Shown: positions 1-5,744 of the stretch, piece by piece
How positions within the stretch are numbered: the stretch's first letter is position 1
Layout of the letters: every line of letters starts with the position of its first letter
NCBI GenBank assembly: GCA_038250235.1
Contig: JBBSCO010000087.1
Span: 1 to 8,317, forward strand
Source: JAAUTS01 sp038250235
Lineage (GTDB): Bacteria; Verrucomicrobiota; Verrucomicrobiia; Methylacidiphilales; JAAUTS01
Length of the DNA stretch: 8,317 bases
Direction: 5' to 3'
The notes under the pieces: generated by a model
What the model saw: only the letters and a program-made list of their open reading frames with translations
What the model was told of the DNA's origin: nothing
Database searches by the model: none
Position numbers and translations under genes: made by a program

Positions 1-370
1 CACGATAAAAACAGGAACGGAATCCAGTGTGGCAGGTGGCCCCATCACCAATCACGGAAACCCGCAGCCAAAGAGCATCCTGGTCACAATCCGTCCGCAA
101 TTCCCGCACAATCTGAACGTTTCCACTGATCTTGCCCTTGTGCCAGATTGCCTTCCGGCTCCGGCTCCAGTAAACACCCTCCCCAAGCTCGATGGTGAGG
201 CGCAGGGATTCGGCATTCATGTAGGCCATCATCAGAACTTCGCCTGTGGTGAAATCCGTGGTGACCACAGGGATCAGGCCGTCCTGATCAAATTTGGGGG
301 CCAGGGCCAGGCCTTCTTCCAGTTGCTTTGTGTCTCCTCGAGCAGAGAAAAATATTTTGGACTCGGACAT
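1..370 (-). CDS. hisI: Phosphoribosyl-AMP cyclohydrolase HisI (3' end cut by window edge)
   Basis: Reading leftward from an ATG at 370, an open frame of 123 codons runs off the left edge with no stop. HisI opens the purine ring of phosphoribosyl-AMP in histidine biosynthesis, in the cytoplasm, and depends on zinc and magnesium. The translation carries the family pattern: GEVLMMAYMN at residues 43-52, YWSRSR at 67-72, WHKG at 76-79, SGNVQ at 82-86, the acidic DCDQD at 94-98, and CHTGFRSCFYR at 113-123. The three conserved cysteines of the zinc site (95, 113, 120) and the aspartates of the metal site are present, so the enzyme looks intact. HisI usually ends soon after the last motif, so little is missing, although a HisIE fusion cannot be excluded. 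There is no Shine-Dalgarno sequence before the ATG. The gene is divergent from cysS. The identification is firm. Confidence 0.94.
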   Translation of the reverse strand, partial: MSESKIFFSARGDTKQLEEGLALAPKFDQDGLIPVVTTDFTTGEVLMMAYMNAESLRLTIELGEGVYWSRSRKAIWHKGKISGNVQIVRELRTDCDQDALWLRVSVIGDGATCHTGFRSCFYR

Positions 371-379
371 AAGTAGGGG

Positions 380-408
380 ATATTAACGCAAAATCGCAAT
401 GTCGCCAA
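380..408 (-). promoter_or_regulatory. Candidate sigma70-type promoter of hisI
   Basis: On the minus strand TTGGCG (408-403) and TAATAT (385-380) are separated by exactly 17 bases. Each hexamer matches four of six consensus positions. Transcription would start near 373, leaving only about three bases before the hisI ATG at 370. That fits the lack of a Shine-Dalgarno sequence and would make the message leaderless or nearly so. The call was made by eye on consensus match only. Confidence 0.4.
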
Positions 409-421
409 GAACGCAAAAGAG

Positions 422-435
422 GGAAAAAATTTTCC
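422..435. repeat. Short AT-rich inverted repeat in the hisI/cysS divergent region
   Basis: GGAAAA at 422-427 is mirrored by TTTTCC at 430-435 around a two-base centre. It lies just upstream of the candidate hisI -35 and about 90 bases before cysS. It could be an operator or merely A/T-rich sequence. The two-base centre is too tight for a stable RNA hairpin, so a DNA site is the more plausible reading. The rest of the 371-521 gap shows no T-box hallmark and no small gene. Confidence 0.25.
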
Positions 436-521
436 AATCCCCTACCCCTGCGATACACCACCTTTTTCCCAAAGGATAAGATTGCTGGAAAGGCCCACTT
501 ATAGTTTGATTTGTCTTTGCT

Positions 522-1967
522 ATGAGCCGTTTGTTGCATCTTTATGACACCATGACCCGTGAGGTGCTTCCCCTGAAAGCGGAAGACGGCAAAGCTGTGC
601 GGTTTTACTGCTGCGGACCCACGGTTTATGGCCCGGCCCATATCGGCAACTTTCGCACTTTCGTCATTCAGGACGTGGCTCGACGTGTTATGGAGCTGAA
701 CGGAACGGCCACCCTGCACGTGCGCAACGTCACGGATGTGGACGACAAAACAATCCGCCAGTCCCAGGCCGAAGGCAAAACCTTGAAAGCCTTCACCGAT
801 TTCTGGCTCAAACAGTTTCGCGATGATTGCACGGCCCTGCATTTACTCCCACCCCACGTCGAGCCCGGAGCCGTTGATCATATCCCCCAACAGCTGGGAT
901 TGGTCCAACGTCTGCTCGAAAAGAAAAACGCCTATGTGGCGGCGGATGGTTCGGTCTATTTCCGTGTGGATTCTTTCCCGAAGTATGGTCGCCTCTCCAG
1001 ACTTCAGGAGCGCGAGATCACCACGAATAACGCACCGAAGGGACCTGTGGATGCTGATGAATACCAACGTGAATCCATGGCGGACTTCGCACTCTGGAAG
1101 GCGCACAAACCGGAAGACGGAGCCAACCAGTGGGACAGTCCCTGGGGCCCTGGTCGTCCAGGCTGGCATCTGGAATGCAGCTGCATGAGCCAGGAATATC
1201 TGGGCGAAAGTTTTGACCTTCATGGTGGCGGCGAAGATTTAAAATTCCCGCATCACGAAAACGAGATCGCCCAGAGCGAGGCCGCCACGGGCAAAACCTT
1301 GGCGCGGCACTGGTTTCACAGCACGCACCTGCTGGTCGAAGGCCGGAAGATGAGCAAGAGCGATGGGAACCTCTATACCCTGGATGATCTGAAAGCCAAA
1401 GGCTTCAGTCCGATGGAGGTGCGCTACGTCCTGATGGCGGGCCACTACCACAAGCAGTTGAACTTCACAATGGATTCACTCTCATCCGCACGTCAGGCTT
1501 TGCAGACCCTTTTCCGGTTGGATGAACATTTGCAGAAAGTTTCGGGCACAGGCCCGGCTCCTACTTATCAGGAATTGCTCCAGTCCCTTCCTCCGGAGAA
1601 TGCGGAAGATCCCTTTGTTTCTGCTTGGACGGCACTGCTCAAGGATCTTAACACGCCGGAAGCCTTGGGTCACATCTTCGTGGCGGCCAAAGACATTGAA
1701 GCCAAACTCCGCGCCCAGGCACTTGCGCCTGGGGAGGCCGCCCGGATCCGTCAGGCTTTTCACCGGATTCTACAGGCTTTCGGACTGAAGCTGCAGGCAC
1801 CCGTTGCGGAAGAAGCCCCCCCGGAAGTCGCTGCTCTGGCCCAACAACGTTGGGAGGCCAAGCAGGCTAAAGACTGGAAAAAAGCGGATGAAATCAGGGC
1901 TGCCCTGACCGAAAAAGGCTGGACGATGCAGGATCGGAAAGAGGGATATAGCCTCGCGAAAAGCTGA
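522..1967 (+). CDS. cysS: Cysteinyl-tRNA synthetase CysS
   Basis: This 481-residue class I aminoacyl-tRNA synthetase charges tRNA-Cys with cysteine in the cytoplasm; the E. coli enzyme is of similar size (461). The ATP-binding HIGH motif appears as HIGN at residues 40-43 and the KMSKS loop at 276-280 (GRKMSKSDGN). The zinc ligands that recognise the cysteine thiol correspond to C31 (in YCCGPTVYG), C219 (in WHLECS), H244 and E248 (in FPHHENE). The HGGGEDLKFPHHENEIAQSE block is typical of CysS. The C-terminal third is the helical tRNA-binding domain, ending with the family signature around KKADEIRAAL at 456-465. The ATG at 522 lies at the family's normal N-terminus. No Shine-Dalgarno sequence precedes it; a lone -10-like TATAGT at 500-505 lacks a good -35. 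The gene is monocistronic in this window, divergent from hisI and convergent with kup. All key residues are present. Confidence 0.98.
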   Translation: MSRLLHLYDTMTREVLPLKAEDGKAVRFYCCGPTVYGPAHIGNFRTFVIQDVARRVMELNGTATLHVRNVTDVDDKTIRQSQAEGKTLKAFTDFWLKQFRDDCTALHLLPPHVEPGAVDHIPQQLGLVQRLLEKKNAYVAADGSVYFRVDSFPKYGRLSRLQEREITTNNAPKGPVDADEYQRESMADFALWKAHKPEDGANQWDSPWGPGRPGWHLECSCMSQEYLGESFDLHGGGEDLKFPHHENEIAQSEAATGKTLARHWFHSTHLLVEGRKMSKSDGNLYTLDDLKAKGFSPMEVRYVLMAGHYHKQLNFTMDSLSSARQALQTLFRLDEHLQKVSGTGPAPTYQELLQSLPPENAEDPFVSAWTALLKDLNTPEALGHIFVAAKDIEAKLRAQALAPGEAARIRQAFHRILQAFGLKLQAPVAEEAPPEVAALAQQRWEAKQAKDWKKADEIRAALTEKGWTMQDRKEGYSLAKS

Positions 1968-1980
1968 TTAAAAAGGGAGG

Positions 1981-1998
1981 GCCCGGCTACGTCCGGGC
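1981..1998 (-). terminator. GC-rich hairpin, candidate terminator of kup
   Basis: GCCCGG (1981-1986) pairs perfectly with CCGGGC (1993-1998) around a six-base loop. Reading leftward from kup, the stem is followed after six bases by five Ts (1974-1970), which is a weak rather than textbook intrinsic terminator because the T-run is displaced. Reading rightward from cysS there is no T-run after it. It may also be half of the paired element described at 2010-2029. Confidence 0.4.
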
Positions 1999-2009
1999 TG
2001 ACGGGAATC

Positions 2010-2029
2010 GGACGACACGGAGGTCGTCC
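2010..2029. repeat. Palindromic hairpin element between cysS and kup
   Basis: GGACGAC (2010-2016) and GTCGTCC (2023-2029) form a perfect seven-base stem with a six-base loop. It stands 11 bases from the neighbouring GC-rich hairpin, so two strong stems fill the 79-base gap between convergent genes. Neither strand has a T-run directly after it. The form (short, GC-rich, dyad-symmetric, intergenic, between convergent genes) is that of REP-like dispersed elements or of a bidirectional transcription barrier. Only one copy was noticed in this window. Confidence 0.45.
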
Positions 2030-2046
2030 CCCCAATCAAAAAGAAT

Positions 2047-3924
2047 TCACAGATCCACCTGGATTCCCAATTCCACCACCTGACGCGGAGGCAGTTCGAA
2101 ATAGCCTGTCGCAGGACGGGAAATACGGGAAAGAAATGCGAACACTTTTTTTCGCCACTGGGCCATGTTGGATTTCCCATTGGTCAGGAGCAACTCGCGG
2201 CTCTGGTAAAAACTGATGGCGTCCCGTTCGTTGCGCTTGTCGATACTCAAAGCCTGGCAAAGATGGTGCATGACCTGGGGGGTTTCGGCAAAGCCGTAGC
2301 GCAGAACGACACGATGGAAGCCCTGCTCCATTTCGGTCGAGGTGATTCGTTCAGAGCCCTTCAGCCGCGCAGCTTCCAAAAACTGTACGCTCAACAGAAC
2401 CACTCGTTTATGCAGAGCCTTGTTATGTTTGAGGTGATGCATCAGGGCGAGGGGCACCCCGTCCGAAAGGGACGACATAAAAACCGCCGTGCCCTGGACA
2501 CGCACGATGTTGCCCCGCTCACATTCCTCGATCATCAGATCCAGCGGTAACATGCCGTTGCTGATGCGTTCGGCCAGGATGCGCCTTCCATCGCGCCAGG
2601 TGGCCATGGCAATGCACAGGATGATGGTGGAAAGGACGGTGATCCAGGCCCCTTCCAACAGCTTGATGATGCTGCCGGCAAAATAACCGACTTCATAAAG
2701 CAGAAAGACGGCAATAGGCGCAGCTGCCTGCCAAGTTTTCCATTTCCAGACGCGGGTCAGGACGAAGAAAAACATGATGCTGGTTCCAATCATGTTGGCT
2801 GAAACCGACAGACCATAAGCGGCAGCCAGGGCACTGGAACTTTTAAAGACAAATACCAGGGTCAGACAGGCCACCATGAGGAGAAAGTTGACCTGGGGCA
2901 TGTAGATCTGACCCTTGATGATTTCGGAGGTATGCAGGATTTTTAGCCGGGGCAGGAATCCAAGCTGGCTGGCCTGCTGCGTCAGGGAAAACACCCCGGT
3001 GATCATGGCCTGGGATGCGATGATGGTGGCGAAGGTGGCGAGGAAAATCAGCGGAATCAGAGCCCAGTCCGGAGCCATTTTATAAAACGGATTCGCCAGC
3101 GATTCAGGGCTCCGCAGGAGAAGTGCTCCCTGACCCAGATAGTTCAGCATCAGTCCCGGGTAGGCCAACGAGAACCAGGAAATCTGCATGGCTTTTCGTC
3201 CGAAGTGGCCGACATCAGCGTAAAGGGCCTCACAACCCGTGACGCACAACAGAACCGCACCCATGAGCAGGATGCCATGGAATCCATGGGTGAAAAGCAG
3301 TTGTATGCCATAATGGGGTGACAAGGCCTTGAAGATGGCCGGGTTTTGAATCACCTGATAAAGTCCAAGAATGCCCAGAATCGAAAACCAGATCAGCATG
3401 ACCGGACCGAAGAGCATTCCCAGTTTGGCCGAGCCACGCCGCTGCATCAGAAAAAGGCCGAGAATGATCCCAGCGGCAATCGGTACGACATATTTCTGGA
3501 ACCCAGGTTCGACCAGCTTCAGTCCTTCCACCGCAGCGAGGACGGAAATGGCCGGGGTGATCATCGCATCCCCGTAAAGCAAGGCCGCACCGCAGAGGGC
3601 AATAAAGGATAGTCTGGTCAGGAGCCGGGGACTGAAACTAGAAGCATTGCCGCGAATAATCCCAAGCAGCGCAAAAATACCACCTTCCCCGTGATTGTCC
3701 GCACGGACCAGCATGAGGAGATACTTCAAACCCACAATGACTGTCAACGACCAAAAGATCAGGGAGATAACCCCGAGAATATTTGTCTCGGTGAGAGGTA
3801 ATCGGGTATGATGAGAAAAACATTCGCGCACCGTATAAAGCGGACTCGTCCCGATATCTCCGTAAACCACTCCCAGTGCCAGAAGGGCCAGCACCGCTGT
3901 GCTGTGTTGTTTGGGTTGGCTCAT
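2047..3924 (-). CDS. kup: KUP-family potassium uptake transporter
   Basis: This 625-residue inner-membrane protein matches the length of E. coli Kup (622). Kup proteins import potassium by proton symport. The N-terminal signature GVVYGDIGTSPLY is at residues 18-30 with its conserved Asp23. Further family blocks are ADNHGEGGIFALL at 75-87 and LYGDAMITPAISVLAAVEGL at 116-135. About twelve hydrophobic segments follow to roughly residue 455, and a C-terminal cytoplasmic region of about 165 residues completes the protein, all as expected. The ATG at 3924 immediately precedes the conserved start of the first membrane segment, which supports it; no Shine-Dalgarno sequence is visible. The gene is convergent with cysS and divergent from the small gene at 4042. 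I saw no c-di-AMP riboswitch or other leader structure in the 117-base upstream gap. The family is certain; low-affinity, trace-potassium or low-pH roles cannot be told apart from sequence. Confidence 0.97.
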   Translation of the reverse strand: MSQPKQHSTAVLALLALGVVYGDIGTSPLYTVRECFSHHTRLPLTETNILGVISLIFWSLTVIVGLKYLLMLVRADNHGEGGIFALLGIIRGNASSFSPRLLTRLSFIALCGAALLYGDAMITPAISVLAAVEGLKLVEPGFQKYVVPIAAGIILGLFLMQRRGSAKLGMLFGPVMLIWFSILGILGLYQVIQNPAIFKALSPHYGIQLLFTHGFHGILLMGAVLLCVTGCEALYADVGHFGRKAMQISWFSLAYPGLMLNYLGQGALLLRSPESLANPFYKMAPDWALIPLIFLATFATIIASQAMITGVFSLTQQASQLGFLPRLKILHTSEIIKGQIYMPQVNFLLMVACLTLVFVFKSSSALAAAYGLSVSANMIGTSIMFFFVLTRVWKWKTWQAAAPIAVFLLYEVGYFAGSIIKLLEGAWITVLSTIILCIAMATWRDGRRILAERISNGMLPLDLMIEECERGNIVRVQGTAVFMSSLSDGVPLALMHHLKHNKALHKRVVLLSVQFLEAARLKGSERITSTEMEQGFHRVVLRYGFAETPQVMHHLCQALSIDKRNERDAISFYQSRELLLTNGKSNMAQWRKKVFAFLSRISRPATGYFELPPRQVVELGIQVDL

Positions 3925-3996
3925 GAGTAGGGCGACGCAAGAACCGCAGAAAGAGAATTCCGCAAGACCTGCCCACCCCGTTTATCCCTTGGCCAA

Positions 3997-4026
3997 TCTC
4001 TCATACGTCTTGAACGCTAAGAGAGA
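3997..4026. repeat. Inverted repeat in the kup / 131-codon gene divergent region
   Basis: TCTCTC at 3997-4002 is mirrored by GAGAGA at 4021-4026 across an 18-base spacer, with a few further matching positions inside. A perfect TTGGCCAA palindrome (3989-3996) directly abuts it on the left. The dyad sits 16 to 45 bases before the small gene and 73 to 102 bases before kup, a sensible position for an operator acting on either gene. No convincing pair of -35/-10 boxes was found for kup. A TTGAAC (4010-4015) with a poor TAGGCT (4034-4039) could serve the small gene. Confidence 0.25.
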
Positions 4027-4041
4027 ACCGGGCTAGGCTCA

Positions 4042-4437
4042 ATGATGAATTTGAAGCCTGATGCCAAAGCGGAGACTCCGGGAGACGGGCAGTTGCGCGT
4101 CCTGGTGAAGAGGATGGAGGACTTTATTGCGGGATATCTGCTCCAAGCGGGGAAAATGGGCGTCGCCATCAGCTCCCAGATGGTTCTGGATCTGGTGGAT
4201 CGTGCCATCCTGAAAGCCGAAAAAGTGGAGGGCTCGATCGAATATAACAAGACTGTCGAGGGATATTTTCTTGAGGGAATGCTGGAGGATTTGAACAGCC
4301 AACCGGAAAGCATTTTCGAACAGGTTACCACCCCGGAGGGAGAAACCATCTACGCCCCGCTTTCTGACACCGTTTGGCTTGCCTGCCTGAAGAAGCTCCG
4401 CCGGGGCCTGATCAAATTGGTTAGCGAGAAGCAATAG
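4042..4437 (+). CDS. Hypothetical protein, 131 residues
   Basis: I do not recognise this protein. It is a soluble-looking, mixed-charge polypeptide without signal peptide, transmembrane segment or cysteine cluster. Residues from about 18 to 87 look largely helical (RVLVKRMEDFIAGYLL, then MVLDLVDRAILKAEKVEG). A short extended stretch follows (VTTPEGETIYAPL, about 95-107) and a basic helix closes it (LKKLRRGLIKL). Two adjacent ATG codons (4042 and 4045) could both start it, and no Shine-Dalgarno sequence is seen. Open frames on the opposite strand cover the same DNA, but this frame gives the more natural protein and fills an otherwise empty gap between kup and the regulator, so I judge it real. 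It is divergent from kup and convergent with the response regulator 36 bases away. The YFLEGMLEDLN segment might suit a protein-protein interface, but no function can be assigned. Confidence 0.65.
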   Translation: MMNLKPDAKAETPGDGQLRVLVKRMEDFIAGYLLQAGKMGVAISSQMVLDLVDRAILKAEKVEGSIEYNKTVEGYFLEGMLEDLNSQPESIFEQVTTPEGETIYAPLSDTVWLACLKKLRRGLIKLVSEKQ

Positions 4438-4458
4438 CAGATAGCAAGTAGCGGGTAG
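4435..4458. repeat. Short heptad tandem repeat (TAGCNNN)
   Basis: Three consecutive seven-base units, TAGCAGA, TAGCAAG and TAGCGGG, begin at 4435, 4442 and 4449, and a partial TAG follows at 4456. A related TAGCGAG lies at 4422 with a one-base phase slip. The first unit contains the TAG stop of the 131-codon gene. The repeat occupies most of the 36-base gap to the convergent response regulator gene. Its role is unknown: possibly decayed microsatellite-like DNA or a remnant of a longer intergenic repeat. Confidence 0.45.
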
Positions 4459-4473
4459 ACAATACCGAAACGG

Positions 4474-5172
4474 CTAGGGCTCCAGCCGGTAGCCCAATCC
4501 ATGCACGGTGAGGAGAAATTTTGGTTCGGAGGAATCCTCTTCAATCTTCTGACGGATTTTCACGATGACCTGATCAAGCGTGCGGGTTGTTCCGTAATAT
4601 TCGATACCCCAGACATGATTCAGGAGATCATCCCGCGAAACGGCCTGCCCGATGTGGGCATGCAGATAGACAAGAACCTTCAGTTCGCGCGGGGACAGCT
4701 CGAAGGTTGCTTTTCCCCTCGCCCCGCGCAGGGCGGCGGGATCGATCCTGACTTTGCCGAATTCAAGGACTTTGGGAACGGGGATGTCTTTGGTGGACAG
4801 AGGGGGAGCGGTGCGACGCAGAACCGCCTGAACCCGGGCGAGCAACTCCCGCAGGCCAAAAGGCTTCGTCACGTAGTCATCCGCCCCCAGTTCCAGGCCG
4901 ACCACCTTGTCGATTTCCTGTCCTTTGGCAGTTAGCATGATGATAGGAGTTGAAATCTTGTTTTGGCGCAGTTCGCGGCAGACATCGTAACCGTTTTTGC
5001 CGGGCAGCATGACGTCGAGCAGGATCAGATCAGGTTTGGTCTGGCGGTGCAGGGCCATGACCTGGGTGCCGTCCGCCGTCTCATTGGTTTCGTAACCCTC
5101 GGCCTTGAGGGCTTCTCCCACACCCAGACGGATATGGGGATCATCTTCGACAATGAGAACACGTTTTTTCAT
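4474..5172 (-). CDS. OmpR/PhoB-family response regulator
   Basis: This 232-residue cytoplasmic transcription factor is the standard length for the family. The receiver domain (1 to about 120) shows the acidic pair D10-D11, the phosphoacceptor D53 (LILLDVMLPGKNG), T81 and K103 (VTKPF), so it should be phosphorylatable. The C-terminal winged helix-turn-helix (about 135-232) carries ELSPRELKVLVYL and AVSRDDLLNHVWG, then the recognition-helix region TRTLDQVIVKIRQKIE and the closing wing TVHGLGYRLEP. Its ATG overlaps the methyltransferase stop by four bases (ATGA), and GGAAGG lies nine bases upstream, so translation is probably coupled. The likely partner is the histidine kinase two genes upstream. 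A small hairpin around the stop codon (4471-4488) followed by TTTCGG might end the operon, but it is weak. Target genes cannot be read from this window, and the ortholog group is not clear enough for a gene symbol. Confidence 0.95.
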   Translation of the reverse strand: MKKRVLIVEDDPHIRLGVGEALKAEGYETNETADGTQVMALHRQTKPDLILLDVMLPGKNGYDVCRELRQNKISTPIIMLTAKGQEIDKVVGLELGADDYVTKPFGLRELLARVQAVLRRTAPPLSTKDIPVPKVLEFGKVRIDPAALRGARGKATFELSPRELKVLVYLHAHIGQAVSRDDLLNHVWGIEYYGTTRTLDQVIVKIRQKIEEDSSEPKFLLTVHGLGYRLEP

Positions 5173-5732
5173 CGGGGAATGCCTTCCAGCACATGGATGC
5201 GGGCAGGGGGAACATTGGCCCAGACATAGTGGGAGGATAGGGGACGGAACGTAGGGTAGAGGGTCTGAGGTCTGGTAATAAGGTCGTAGGTGAACTGAAT
5301 GTAAATGCCGCCCGATTTTTCCAGGAACCGGTGGATGGAATGGAGGATATGCGTGCGATCCTCTTTGGAGAGGGCCCGCAGCGGAATTCCGGAAATGATC
5401 ACGGTCGGTTTGTTCGGATTAAAATAACGGTCCAGATGGCGGGCATCCCCTTCTTTGACGTGCAGCCTGGGATATTTCTTTTTCAGGAAGAGGACAAATT
5501 CCGGATTGAACTCGAGTGCCTTGATCGGACCTGCTTTGAGGAGTCTGCTGGTGATGGCACCGGTGCCGGGCCCGAGTTCGATAACATTGGGAAGCCCGGT
5601 GTCTTTGACCAACTCCGCCAGTTTTTCCGCCAGCATGGGAGAACTTGGAACCAAAGCACCTGTTTTCTGGGGCTGGGTGAGGGTGGCCCAGCTGAACTGG
5701 GCGGATTCTTTGATCCTGCGTTGTAAGCTCAT
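5169..5732 (-). CDS. Class I SAM-dependent methyltransferase, PmtA-like (phospholipid N-methyltransferase group)
   Basis: This 187-residue protein has the Rossmann-type SAM-binding motif ELGPGTGAITSRLL at 52-65, an acidic E74 in the second strand (ALEFNP), and GDARHL at 95-100. Around these are features I associate with the PmtA/COG3963 group: GALVPSSPMLAEKLA at 25-39, the IISGIPL loop at 112-118, IQFTYD at 145-150 and the terminal NVPPARIHVLEG at 173-184. PmtA enzymes methylate phosphatidylethanolamine toward phosphatidylcholine at the membrane surface. Many relatives of the group are uncharacterised, so the substrate here is inferred. There is no signal or transmembrane segment; the basic N-terminus (LQRRIK) could touch membrane lipids. 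The gene starts 12 bases after the kinase stop and overlaps the regulator start by four bases, placing it inside the two-component operon. No Shine-Dalgarno sequence precedes the ATG, which suggests coupling to kinase translation. The alternative is a KsgA-like or other small-substrate methyltransferase. Confidence 0.8.
   Translation of the reverse strand: MSLQRRIKESAQFSWATLTQPQKTGALVPSSPMLAEKLAELVKDTGLPNVIELGPGTGAITSRLLKAGPIKALEFNPEFVLFLKKKYPRLHVKEGDARHLDRYFNPNKPTVIISGIPLRALSKEDRTHILHSIHRFLEKSGGIYIQFTYDLITRPQTLYPTFRPLSSHYVWANVPPARIHVLEGIPR
5182..5187 (-). promoter_or_regulatory. Shine-Dalgarno site of the response regulator gene
   Basis: GGAAGG on the minus strand stands nine bases before the regulator ATG at 5172 and lies inside the end of the methyltransferase gene. 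It is the clearest Shine-Dalgarno sequence in the window and supports this start over in-frame alternatives. Confidence 0.55.
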
Positions 5733-5744
5733 GATGGAAAGAAT

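Noticed and set aside
29..376. Rightward open frame of 115 codons at the left edge
   Set aside because: The opposite strand encodes an unmistakable HisI with all metal ligands, so this is a shadow frame.
371..521. T-box or other riboswitch before cysS
   Set aside because: The gap is short and I see no T-box sequence, no specifier stem and no terminator/antiterminator pair.
3925..4041. c-di-AMP riboswitch before kup
   Set aside because: The 117-base gap lacks the conserved blocks of that riboswitch and shows only a weak dyad.
4039..4434. Leftward open frames over the 131-codon gene
   Set aside because: Their translations look like antisense products and lack ordered hydrophobic patterns; the rightward frame is more protein-like, though without homology search this is a judgement.
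4471..4488. CGGCT/AGCCG hairpin at the end of the response regulator gene as operon terminator
   Set aside because: The five-base stem overlaps the stop codon and is followed only by TTTCGG; too weak to list as a terminator.
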